DNA of 52,637 nucleotides from CAYGZQ01 sp964354375 [NCBI: uncultured Planctomycetota bacterium] (GTDB lineage: Bacteria; JAJVIF01; JAPKYR01): the NCBI GenBank assembly GCA_964354375.1, contig CAYGZQ010000016.1, positions 1 through 52,637 on the forward strand, read 5' to 3'. This document shows, in pieces, positions 42,698-50,374 of this stretch; the first letter of the stretch is position 1; each line of letters begins with the position of its first letter. The notes below the pieces were generated by a model. The model ran no database searches. It had not been told where the DNA came from and was given only the letters and a program-made list of their open reading frames with translations. A program made the position numbers and the translations under genes.

Positions 42698-43168
42698 ATG
42701 GCGCTTCGCGAGACCGACATACTCACAGGTTTGCATACACCCGGCTACATGATCGCCTTCGGCGCGAGGGAGCTTGAGTGTGCGCGACGCAACGGCTATC
42801 CGGTGAGCCTCATCACGATCGACCTCGGCGCTCCTGAAGATCCCGGCTCGGAGGCTGCGCCTGACTTCTCATCCGACACCGCCAGGAAGCTGGGCGACCT
42901 CATCAGGCGGATCGCCGGGGACGGTTCGGTCATAGCCAGGTTGAACGGAAACGAGATCGCAGTTCTGCTGCCCGGTGTCGAGGCTGACAAGGCCTCCAGG
43001 ATCGGCGCCCAGATCAGCCAAGGCATCCGATCCACCGCTCAGCAGGGACTTCTCGCTTCGAAAGCCCCGATTTGCATCGGCGTGGCTTCCACGTCCGGCG
43101 AGCTCAAGGAATTCGAAGAGCTCATCCACGCCTCGCGCGTATCTCTTGCGCAGTCCGCATTCTCCTGA
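42698..43168 (+). CDS. Degenerate GGDEF-domain protein
   Basis: 156 residues. It begins TDILTGLHTPGYM and has the shape of a GGDEF domain (VSLITIDL, then ARLNGNEIAVLLP), but the catalytic GG(D/E)EF is replaced by NGNEI, so cyclase activity is not expected. It may bind a nucleotide or regulate the cyclase 123 bp upstream. GGTGGAGG precedes the ATG. Confidence 0.7.
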   Translation: MALRETDILTGLHTPGYMIAFGARELECARRNGYPVSLITIDLGAPEDPGSEAAPDFSSDTARKLGDLIRRIAGDGSVIARLNGNEIAVLLPGVEADKASRIGAQISQGIRSTAQQGLLASKAPICIGVASTSGELKEFEELIHASRVSLAQSAFS

Positions 43169-43185
43169 TTCGGTTTTTTCGGTGG

Positions 43186-43241
43186 ACCGCTCGCTTACGC
43201 TCGCGGCTCAGTTACGGGTTTCCGAGCCGCGACAGTGCGGT
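43186..43241 (+). other. Hairpin between the GGDEF and carboxyltransferase genes
   Basis: TCGCGGCTC (43201-43209) and GAGCCGCGA (43224-43232) form a 9-bp stem, extended by ACCGC/GCGGT outside. No T run follows, so it is not a clear terminator. No gene is seen in 43169-43340. Confidence 0.5.
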
Positions 43242-43340
43242 TGCTATTTCCGACGGTTTGAGGTTACGATGTCCGATCCGATCCGGCTGTCCGGGCGGGA
43301 TTAGGTTGGTTATTGGCTTTTTTAGAGGAAACGGGCAACC

Positions 43341-44888
43341 ATGGCAAACGATCGAATCGAGGAACTGAAGGCCATCTCGACCGAAGCGGAAGCAGGAGGG
43401 GGCCAAAGCCGCATCGACAAGCAGCACTCGTCCGGCAAATGGACCGCCCGCGAGCGGCTCGATTACCTGCTCGACCCGGACAGTTTCGAGGAGACGGACA
43501 AGTTCGCCCGGCATTTCTGCACGGATTTCGGGATGCCCAGGGACCGTCCGTACGGGGACGGGGTAGTAACGGGGACGGGGACGATAGACGGCCGTCCGGT
43601 ATGCGTGTTCTCCCAGGATTTCACCGTGTACGGCGGATCGCTCGGAAGAATGTTCGCATCCAAGATCTGCAAAATCCTGGAACTGGGGATGAAAAACGGG
43701 CTTCCGGTAATAGGGATCAACGACTCCGGAGGCGCGCGAATCCAGGAGGGGGTCGATTCGCTCGGGGGCTATGCCGATATTTTCCTCCGCAACGTCATGG
43801 CGTCAGGGGTTATCCCGCAGATCAGCGCGATCATGGGTCCATGCGCGGGGGGCGCTGTCTACTCTCCCGCCATAACGGACTTCATCTACATGGTCAGCGG
43901 CACGGCCCGGATGTTCGTCACGGGTCCCGCTGTCATCAAGGCCGTCACGTTCGAGGAGATCGACCACGAGAGCCTCGGGGGAGCCGCTGTACATAATGAG
44001 ATCAGCGGGGTCGCCCACTTCGAGGCCGAAAGCGACGCCGACTGCATAGACGGGATCAAGAGGCTGCTCAGTTACATCCCATCGAACAACATGGACTCGC
44101 CACCGTACCTTGCCACCGGCGATTCCCCCGACAGAACCGAACCGGCCCTCGACACGATCGCGCCCGAAGATCCCGACCAGCCGTACGACATGAAGGACGT
44201 TATTCGCCTGATTGTCGATGACGGCGATTTCTATGAGGTCCACGAGCACTGGGCAAGGAATATCATCGTAGGCTTCTCCCGGCTTGGAGGCTACACTTTC
44301 GGGATCATCGCGAGCCAGCCGAACCATCTCGCGGGGTGCCTGGACATCAATGCCAGCGTCAAAGGCGCGAGATTCGTAAGGTTCTGCGACGCGTTCAACA
44401 TACCGCTTCTGATACTCGAAGACGTACCGGGATTCCTCCCTGGTGTCAACCAGGAGCATGGCGGCATCATACGCAGTGGGGCGAAGCTTCTGTACGCATT
44501 CTGCGAGGCAACGGTGCCGAGAATGACCGTCATCACCCGGAAGGCGTACGGCGGCGCATATTGCGTCATGAACTCCCGGCACATCCGGGCGGACGCGGTT
44601 TTCGCGTGGCCCAGCGCCGAGATCGCCGTCATGGGCGCCCGGGGCGCTGTTCCGATTATCCACAAGAAGGAGATCGAAGAGGCCGAGAATCCCGAGGCGA
44701 AGAGGGAGGAGCTGATACTCGAATACGAGCGGCTCTTCGCGAATCCCTATATCGCCGCCGCAAAGGGATACGTCGACCTGGTTATCCAGCCATCGGAGAC
44801 TCGGAAGCACCTGATCAGAACCTTCAACATCATTAAAACTAAGCGCGACAGCAATCCCCCTCGAAAGCACGGGAATATCCCGCTGTAG
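43341..44888 (+). CDS. Acyl-CoA carboxyltransferase (12S/MmdA/PccB type), copy 1
   Basis: 515 residues, the normal size. Both crotonase-like halves are present: the N-half has GINDSGGARIQEGVDSLGGY and IMGPCAGGAVYSPA; the C-half has CLDINASVKGARFVRFCD, EDVPGFLPGVNQEHGGIIR and ITRKAYGGAYCVMNS. This subunit transfers carboxyl between biotin and propionyl/methylmalonyl-CoA. It leads an operon with two small ORFs, a biotin carrier and a 5S-type subunit, the make-up of transcarboxylase. GAGGAAA precedes the ATG. A second copy lies at 48825. Confidence 0.94.
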   Translation: MANDRIEELKAISTEAEAGGGQSRIDKQHSSGKWTARERLDYLLDPDSFEETDKFARHFCTDFGMPRDRPYGDGVVTGTGTIDGRPVCVFSQDFTVYGGSLGRMFASKICKILELGMKNGLPVIGINDSGGARIQEGVDSLGGYADIFLRNVMASGVIPQISAIMGPCAGGAVYSPAITDFIYMVSGTARMFVTGPAVIKAVTFEEIDHESLGGAAVHNEISGVAHFEAESDADCIDGIKRLLSYIPSNNMDSPPYLATGDSPDRTEPALDTIAPEDPDQPYDMKDVIRLIVDDGDFYEVHEHWARNIIVGFSRLGGYTFGIIASQPNHLAGCLDINASVKGARFVRFCDAFNIPLLILEDVPGFLPGVNQEHGGIIRSGAKLLYAFCEATVPRMTVITRKAYGGAYCVMNSRHIRADAVFAWPSAEIAVMGARGAVPIIHKKEIEEAENPEAKREELILEYERLFANPYIAAAKGYVDLVIQPSETRKHLIRTFNIIKTKRDSNPPRKHGNIPL

Positions 44889-44913
44889 TCGAGGGTTTTG
44901 ACATTAACGGACG

Positions 44914-45174
44914 ATGCCGACGTCAGGAGAACATAACGGTCCCGCAAGCCGCTACCCACCCACGGTCAGGGACGGATCTCTGGCCGCCGCGATCGGCGTG
45001 GCGGTGGCGCTGGCCATGCAAAGCGAAGCCGACACCCTTGTGGAGAGTCCCTGGGAAGTAAGCGCGCGAATTCACATGAACACGATCCGCTCAGGGTGGC
45101 CTCTTCGAGCGGGATGGGGCGAGCGCGCAGGCTGGAATCCTATCGGCGGCAAATGGAGATTCAGAACGAGATGA
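44914..45174 (+). CDS. Small Ala-rich protein of the carboxylase operon, copy 1
   Basis: 86 residues. A helix of the form SLAAAIGVAVALAMQSEAD is followed by SPWEVSARIHMNTIRSGW. This resembles small accessory (epsilon or delta-like) subunits seen next to carboxyltransferase genes. It ends in an ATGA overlap with the next small ORF. The start is uncertain because no ribosome site is obvious. Confidence 0.5.
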   Translation: MPTSGEHNGPASRYPPTVRDGSLAAAIGVAVALAMQSEADTLVESPWEVSARIHMNTIRSGWPLRAGWGERAGWNPIGGKWRFRTR

Positions 45175-45395
45175 CATGGAATCCGAGCGTAAGGAGAGTA
45201 TTCGCGGTTGCAGCGCCGAAACCCGTCCCGCAGCCTGAAGGCGAGTGTCTCGAAGAGATGCGGTGCGCGGCGGCTGCGGCGATCGCAATGCTTCTTAAGC
45301 GGAAATCGGCGGTCGGGAACGGGCACACCAGCAATCGATCATCGGCCTGGGTAATCCAGGGAAGGATAGACATGGCAAACCGGTGGTTTGTCTGA
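45171..45395 (+). CDS. Small Ala-rich protein of the carboxylase operon, copy 2
   Basis: 74 residues from an ATG overlapping the previous stop. It repeats the pattern of its neighbour: an Ala-rich helix (MRCAAAAAIAMLLKRKSA) and then SSAWVIQGRIDMANRWF. The two are probably diverged tandem duplicates. They might bind the carboxyltransferase or membrane; no function is established. Confidence 0.5.
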   Translation: MTWNPSVRRVFAVAAPKPVPQPEGECLEEMRCAAAAAIAMLLKRKSAVGNGHTSNRSSAWVIQGRIDMANRWFV

Positions 45396-45421
45396 CACGG
45401 GCAGCTATCAAGGGAATCGAC

Positions 45422-45937
45422 ATGCAGCGCTATCGGGTAGAAGTCAACGGTAATACGTACACAGTCACGGTCAAGAGCCTGGGCGGGAACCGGGCGGTGG
45501 TGGATGTCGACGGCTGGGAATTCCAGGTGGGGATAATCGAGGGGGAAGTCGCTACGGATTTCATGCCGATCGCGGCTGCGGCCGCCCAGGCATCCATGGA
45601 CGGGCAGTCGCCTCCGAACATTCCGGCGCCGTCCGCTAGTCCCAGGGAGAGCGCTCCAAGAAAACGGTCCAGCGCGCTCGAGCATCTCTCGACTCGCAAA
45701 GCCTCGTCCCACGATGTCTTGGGCAAGGGTGTCGTCGCGGCGCACCTGCCGGGGCAGATCGTGGAGATCAATGTCAACGTGGGAGATAGGGTCTCGATGG
45801 GCGATCTTCTGTGCAAGATGGAAGCCATGAAGATGGTGAACGAGGTCAGGTCGCCCATCGACGGTGTCGTCAAGGAGATACTCATTAAGGAATCGCAGAC
45901 CGTCCTTGAGCACCAGCCACTGATGATAATCGATTAG
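45422..45937 (+). CDS. Biotin carboxyl carrier protein (1.3S/BCCP type)
   Basis: 171 residues. ATG 45422 gives MQRYRVEVNGNTYTVTV, the usual N-terminal strand of transcarboxylase/decarboxylase carriers. A Pro/Ser-rich linker follows, then the biotinyl domain with MEAMKM and Lys137 as the biotin site. It would shuttle carboxyl between the 12S-type and 5S-type subunits encoded on either side. Confidence 0.93.
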   Translation: MQRYRVEVNGNTYTVTVKSLGGNRAVVDVDGWEFQVGIIEGEVATDFMPIAAAAAQASMDGQSPPNIPAPSASPRESAPRKRSSALEHLSTRKASSHDVLGKGVVAAHLPGQIVEINVNVGDRVSMGDLLCKMEAMKMVNEVRSPIDGVVKEILIKESQTVLEHQPLMIID

Positions 45938-45984
45938 TCCGCCCGCGACCGCCGGCAGCCCACCAGTTCTCGAAGGTGACCTCT

Positions 45985-47721
45985 ATGACTTTCGCCGACA
46001 TTCAACGCGAATACACGGACTTAAGACACAAGGCGCTCGCCGAGCTCAGGTCGGACCTCAAGGGACGGTCGGTGAAGTACAACGATCTGACGCTTCGGGA
46101 CGGCCATCAGTCGCTTTTCGCGACCCGAATGACCGGAGGACAGATCGCGCGGGTGGTCAACGACATCGCTCGTTGCGGGTTCTACGACATGGAGGTCTGG
46201 GGCGGAGCGACGCTGGATGTTTGCCTGCGCTACCTCGATGAGAATCCCTTCGAACGTCTCGGCCTGATCACCGCCGCGGCGAAGGGTCACTCTTTCACTC
46301 GAGCGCTATGTCGCGGCGTGAATCTCTTCGGCTATGCCCCCTACCCGGCCGACATTATCCGCGATTTCTGTCTTGCCGCTCTGGAGCGCGGTCTCGACAT
46401 CATGCGGATTTTCGACGCGCTGAACGATCCCGATAATCTCAAGATTCCGGTCATGTCGGTCAAGGAGGGCGGCGGGAAAGTGGACGCTGCGGTCAGTTAC
46501 ACGACCGGTCCGATTTTCACCGTCGATTACTGGACGGCGATTTTCAAAATTTACGAGGACCTGGGGGCGGACATGATCTCGGTCAAGGACATGGCCGGTC
46601 TCGCCACTCCCCAGGCCGCATGGGAGCTTATTCCAGCCCTCAAGCGGACGCTGACCGTGCCCCTGCACTGGCATTCGCATTGCACTCCCGGTTACGGTCA
46701 CATCACCGCACTTCTCGCCATGATTCTGGGGATCGACTGCATCGACACCTGCTTCATGCCCTTCGCGGGCGGCTCATCGCATCCTTCGGTCGAGCTCCTT
46801 CATTTCTTCGCAGGACGGCTGGGTGTCGATGACGGCATGGATACAACGAACTTCGAGAAGATCGACTCCGAGCTCAGGGCTATCCGCACCGAGCTTAAGG
46901 AGTTCGACATGTTCCTGCAACATATCCCGCCGCCGTTCCGAGCCACTCCGAAGTTGGAGAGGATCGCAGATGACGTTTTCATCGCCGTCGCACTGGGTGA
47001 CCTCAATCTCGCCACCATTCTCATGCAGAAAATAGAGGCGGACATGGGCTTCCCTCCGCCGGACAAGAGGGTTCGCGATGCGCAGGTGCCGGGCGGGATG
47101 CTCTCCAACATGATCTCCCAGCTCGAGGCGTTCGGTATGATCGACCGGCTGAACGATGTGCTTGAGGAGATCCCGGTCGTGCGCGAGGCTTGCGGCTTTG
47201 TGCCCCTCGTCACCCCCACAAGCCAGATCGTCGGCGTCCAGGCCGTCAACAATGTCAAGTTCGGACGATGGCAGAACAATATCGCCGACTACGTGCGCCT
47301 GGTCCGTGGCGAATTCGGTCGCACGCCCGTCGATATCGACCCCGATTTCCGCAAGAAGATCACCGGCACGAAGGTGGAGGTGCGGTACGATCCCTCCAAC
47401 TTCGACTACACTCTGCCCACGCCGGGCGGTTTCTCGGCCGACGAGCTCTACCCGGATCGCGAGCACGAGCTCTGCTACTATCTGTTCCCCAAGGTTGCAG
47501 GCGGGGACAACGGTTTTCTGGCCAGGCGCGCCGGAGAACGCAGGGAAAAGGTCCGCGATCAGGAGCGCATCGACTATCTCGCGAGGCTCAGGGAGGACGC
47601 ACAGTTCAAGCTGTCCAGCAAGAATCCCAGGGTGGCGACGCTGAGTCCCGATGAGAGCGCGAGCCTGCACGAGCTACTGACATCCGAAGTCCTCGGTGGG
47701 GAAATCGACCTGGAACCATAG
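45985..47721 (+). CDS. Carboxyltransferase 5S / oxaloacetate decarboxylase alpha-type subunit
   Basis: 578 residues. The TIM barrel has LTLRDGHQSLFATRM, MRIFDALND, ISVKDMAGL (the metal-bridging Lys) and HWHSHCTPGYG with the zinc ligands. It binds pyruvate/oxaloacetate and exchanges carboxyl with biotin. No biotinyl domain is fused at its C-terminus, consistent with the separate carrier gene upstream. Start ATG 45985 has AAGGTG 7 bp upstream; a GTG at 45976 lies inside that site. The stop is 11 bp before the first hairpin of the GxxExxY cassette. Confidence 0.92.
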   Translation: MTFADIQREYTDLRHKALAELRSDLKGRSVKYNDLTLRDGHQSLFATRMTGGQIARVVNDIARCGFYDMEVWGGATLDVCLRYLDENPFERLGLITAAAKGHSFTRALCRGVNLFGYAPYPADIIRDFCLAALERGLDIMRIFDALNDPDNLKIPVMSVKEGGGKVDAAVSYTTGPIFTVDYWTAIFKIYEDLGADMISVKDMAGLATPQAAWELIPALKRTLTVPLHWHSHCTPGYGHITALLAMILGIDCIDTCFMPFAGGSSHPSVELLHFFAGRLGVDDGMDTTNFEKIDSELRAIRTELKEFDMFLQHIPPPFRATPKLERIADDVFIAVALGDLNLATILMQKIEADMGFPPPDKRVRDAQVPGGMLSNMISQLEAFGMIDRLNDVLEEIPVVREACGFVPLVTPTSQIVGVQAVNNVKFGRWQNNIADYVRLVRGEFGRTPVDIDPDFRKKITGTKVEVRYDPSNFDYTLPTPGGFSADELYPDREHELCYYLFPKVAGGDNGFLARRAGERREKVRDQERIDYLARLREDAQFKLSSKNPRVATLSPDESASLHELLTSEVLGGEIDLEP

Positions 47722-47732
47722 CCTGTCATGGT

Positions 47733-47829
47733 TTCTTCTTGTCTTCCTTGGTGTCTTGGTGTCTTGGTGGGTATTCTTCTTCTTCCTAAGAGCTAACCAC
47801 CAAGGCACCAAGGACACCAAGAAGAGAAG
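47733..47829. repeat. Long imperfect hairpin of ACCAAGG units, left (family D)
   Basis: The left arm (47733-47774) is made of CTTGGTGT units, with a loop of about 19 bases, and the right arm (47794-47829) is TAACCACCAAGGCACCAAGG plus ACACCAAGAAGAG. The right arm is identical over more than 30 bases to the right arm at 48314-48349. Confidence 0.9.
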
Positions 47830-47847
47830 ACATGGGAGGTTGCTGCG

Positions 47848-48243
47848 ATGAGCGAGTACGAGCCTATACCCGGATCAATGGACGAAATCGCTGCGCAGAT
47901 CGTGGACGCAGCGTACCGGGTCCATACCGCACTCGGACCCGGCCTCCTCGAGTCGGTCTACGAAGCGTGCCTTGCATTCGAACTCGAGAAGAGAGGACTG
48001 CGAGTCGAAACCCAGGTGTACCTGCCCGTCACATACGAAGACATCCGTCTCGACGCCGGCCTCCGACTCGACATGCTTGTCGAGGACTCGGTTGTTGCAG
48101 AACTCAAGGCGACCGATATGATGATCCCGCTATATGAGTCCCAACTGCTCACATACCTGAAACTCTCAGGGAAGAGACTCGGGTTTTTGATGAACTTCAA
48201 CGTTCCCCTGATCAAGAACGGCATCAAACGAATGGTCTTGTAG
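47848..48243 (+). CDS. GxxExxY family protein (PD-(D/E)xK nuclease fold)
   Basis: 131 residues. The family signature GLLESVY is at 32-38. The nuclease-like residues are in order: Asp75 (RLDMLVED), Glu85 and Lys87 (AELKA), and Gln99 (YESQLLTYLKL), so the fold and probably the active site are intact. The family is widespread in environmental bacteria, often in many copies, with no settled function. GGGAGG lies 8 bp before the ATG. It has no metabolic link to the surrounding transcarboxylase genes. Confidence 0.92.
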   Translation: MSEYEPIPGSMDEIAAQIVDAAYRVHTALGPGLLESVYEACLAFELEKRGLRVETQVYLPVTYEDIRLDAGLRLDMLVEDSVVAELKATDMMIPLYESQLLTYLKLSGKRLGFLMNFNVPLIKNGIKRMVL

Positions 48244-48249
48244 CATCCT

Positions 48250-48349
48250 CTTCGTCTTCCTTGGTGTCCTTGGTGTTCTTGGTGTCTTGGTGGTTATTGT
48301 TTCTCTTGAAGATTAACCACCAAGGCACCAAGGACACCAAGAAGAAAAG
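48250..48349. repeat. Long imperfect hairpin of ACCAAGG units, right (family D)
   Basis: Left arm 48250-48296 (one CTTGGTGTT unit longer than the left hairpin), loop, right arm 48314-48349. It begins 7 bp after the stop of the GxxExxY gene. Confidence 0.9.
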
Positions 48350-48375
48350 GGAGAATTCGAACCGGCCTTCTCTCA

Positions 48376-48404
48376 TTGACCCCTTCCATCGCCCCCCATA
48401 TACT
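48376..48404 (+). promoter_or_regulatory. mce: Promoter of methylmalonyl-CoA epimerase
   Basis: TTGACC, 17 bp, TATACT, ending 10 bp before the ATG at 48415. The start site would be within a few bases of the ATG, so the mRNA is nearly leaderless. Confidence 0.65.
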
Positions 48405-48414
48405 TGATCCCACT

Positions 48415-48822
48415 ATGCCGACACTGAATCATATTGCCGTCCTCGTTCCCAGCGTCGACGAGGCCGTCTCAACGTTCAGCAAGGTTTGGGGTCTGGAGCC
48501 GCACGAAATCGTCACCATCGAGAAGCAGGGCATACGCACGGCAACCTACCGCTTCGACAATATCGTCGTCGAGCTCATGGAGCCGTACGGCGAGAACTCC
48601 GTGGTAGCCAAATCCCTTGAAAAGAAGGGCCCCTGCATTCATCACATGGCGGTCGAAGTGGATGATGCCCCAGGGCGCATGGCGTCGCTCAAGGCGGACG
48701 GTCTCCAGTTCACCACAAATGAGCCGTCGATGGGTCTGGGCGACAGCATGGTGTGCTTCCTGCATCCGAAGTGCACGCACGGGATTCTCACCGAGCTCGT
48801 TCAACCCGCGAAGGAGCGTTAG
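48415..48822 (+). CDS. mce: Methylmalonyl-CoA epimerase
   Basis: 135 residues, the normal size. Start of the vicinal-oxygen-chelate fold: LNHIAVLVPSVDEAV. Metal ligands are in NHIAV, IHHMAVEV and the C-terminal LTELVQ. It converts (S)- to (R)-methylmalonyl-CoA, linking carboxyltransferase and mutase steps of propionate metabolism. It is followed after 2 bp by the second carboxyltransferase gene. Confidence 0.93.
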   Translation: MPTLNHIAVLVPSVDEAVSTFSKVWGLEPHEIVTIEKQGIRTATYRFDNIVVELMEPYGENSVVAKSLEKKGPCIHHMAVEVDDAPGRMASLKADGLQFTTNEPSMGLGDSMVCFLHPKCTHGILTELVQPAKER

Positions 48823-48824
48823 AC

Positions 48825-50372
48825 ATGAGCCGCAGCCAGGACGAAAGGCGCGAGGACTTCCATCAACGCTACATGGAGGCGCTTGGGGGCGGGGGCGAGG
48901 CCGCACAGGCCCGTCAGAGGGAATCGGGGAAAATGCTCGCCCGCGAGCGCATCGAGGTGCTTCTCGATCCCAATTCGTTCTTCGAGTACGACATGTTCGT
49001 CGCCACTCCGCCGGTGAAAGGCGTCAAGAAGAACATCGGCGACGGCGTGGTGACCGGCTACGGCACGATCCATGGTCGGCAGGTCTTCGTCTTCGCCCAG
49101 GATTTCACCGTTATGGGCGGAAGCTTCGGGGAGCGTCACGCGCGCAAGATCTGGAAAGTAATCGAGACCGCCACGAGTGTCGGCGCTCCGATCATCGGTT
49201 TGTTCGATTCCGGAGGCGCGCGCATCCAGGAGGGCGTATTCTCCCTCGCAGGCGTCGCGGGGATTTTCTACAGGAATGTCATGGCGTCCGGAGTGGTGCC
49301 GCAAATCGCGGCAATCATGGGTCCGTGCGCAGGCGCCGCAGTGTACTCCCCCGCGCTTATGGACTTCATCTTCATGGTCCAGGGCACATCGAACATGTTC
49401 CTCACGGGCCCCAATGTGATCAAGGAAGTGCTCAATGAGGAAGTCTCTTCCGAAGAACTCGGGGGAGCCTCCGTGCACAACACCTCGTCCGGCGTAGCCC
49501 ACTTTATCGCCCAGAACGAGGACGAGTGCCTGATGATGATCAGGACCCTCACCAATTTCCTCCCCAGGAACAACCTCGAGGATCCGCCGATACTTCCAAC
49601 CGACGACGATCCGTTCAGAGCCGAGCCGCTTCTGGACTCGATCATTCCGGACGATCCGGCGAAACCATACGATATCAAGGACGTGGTGACGGCGGTCGCC
49701 GATAACGGCGAGTTCCTGGAAGTGCACGCCCACTTCGCGCAGAACATCGTGGTGGGCTTCGCCACTCTCGCGGGACATCCCGTGGGGATTGTCGCCAACC
49801 AACCCAGGGTTCTCGCAGGCTGCCTGGACATCAACTCATCCGACAAGGCCGCGCGTTTCGTGAGGTTCTGCAACGCGTTCAATTTCCCCATCGTGACATT
49901 CGTGGACGTTCCGGGCTTTCTTCCGGGGAAAAACCAGGAGCTGGGAGGCATCATCCGTCACGGGGCCAAGCTCCTGTGGGCGTATTCGGAGGCCACGGTC
50001 CCGCTCCTCACGGTTATCACGCGCAAGGCCTACGGGGGCGCGTACTGCGTGATGTCCAGCAAGGAGCTCGGCAGCGATTTCAACGTCGCGTGGCCGTCGG
50101 CCGAGATCGCCGTCATGGGCGCCAGGGGCGCAGTGAATATCCTGTATCGTAAGGAGCTCGAATCGGCCGGGGATCCCGAGAAGCGCCGCTCGGAGCTGGT
50201 AGCGGAATACGAGGTCCAGTTCTCGAATCCGTACCAGGCCGCCGAGAGCGGTCTCATCGAGGCGGTCATCGAGCCCAGGCAGACTCGCGAGAAACTCATA
50301 GGCGCTCTTGCCGCACTTCAGTCGAAACGCCGGACACTCCCTCCGAAGAAAATCGGGAATATCCCGCTTTGA
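48825..50372 (+). CDS. Acyl-CoA carboxyltransferase (12S/MmdA/PccB type), copy 2
   Basis: 515 residues, the same length as copy 1 at 43341. Key segments: GLFDSGGARIQEGVFSLAGV, IMGPCAGAAVYSPALMDF, CLDINSSDKAARFVRFCN, VDVPGFLPGKNQELGGIIR, ITRKAYGGAYCVMSS. Both copies end in GNIPL. AAGGAG lies 9 bp before the ATG. Pairing with the epimerase suggests a methylmalonyl-CoA/propionyl-CoA substrate. How it divides the work with copy 1 is unknown. Confidence 0.94.
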   Translation: MSRSQDERREDFHQRYMEALGGGGEAAQARQRESGKMLARERIEVLLDPNSFFEYDMFVATPPVKGVKKNIGDGVVTGYGTIHGRQVFVFAQDFTVMGGSFGERHARKIWKVIETATSVGAPIIGLFDSGGARIQEGVFSLAGVAGIFYRNVMASGVVPQIAAIMGPCAGAAVYSPALMDFIFMVQGTSNMFLTGPNVIKEVLNEEVSSEELGGASVHNTSSGVAHFIAQNEDECLMMIRTLTNFLPRNNLEDPPILPTDDDPFRAEPLLDSIIPDDPAKPYDIKDVVTAVADNGEFLEVHAHFAQNIVVGFATLAGHPVGIVANQPRVLAGCLDINSSDKAARFVRFCNAFNFPIVTFVDVPGFLPGKNQELGGIIRHGAKLLWAYSEATVPLLTVITRKAYGGAYCVMSSKELGSDFNVAWPSAEIAVMGARGAVNILYRKELESAGDPEKRRSELVAEYEVQFSNPYQAAESGLIEAVIEPRQTREKLIGALAALQSKRRTLPPKKIGNIPL

Positions 50373-50374
50373 CC

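Larger units (their letters stand above)
47733..48349 (+). mobile_element. Putative GxxExxY cassette bracketed by two hairpins
   Basis: About 617 bp made of hairpin, one gene, hairpin, placed between the 5S-type gene and the epimerase gene of one operon. The hairpins are near-identical direct copies. No clear target duplication is seen, and the mobile nature is inference. Confidence 0.5.
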
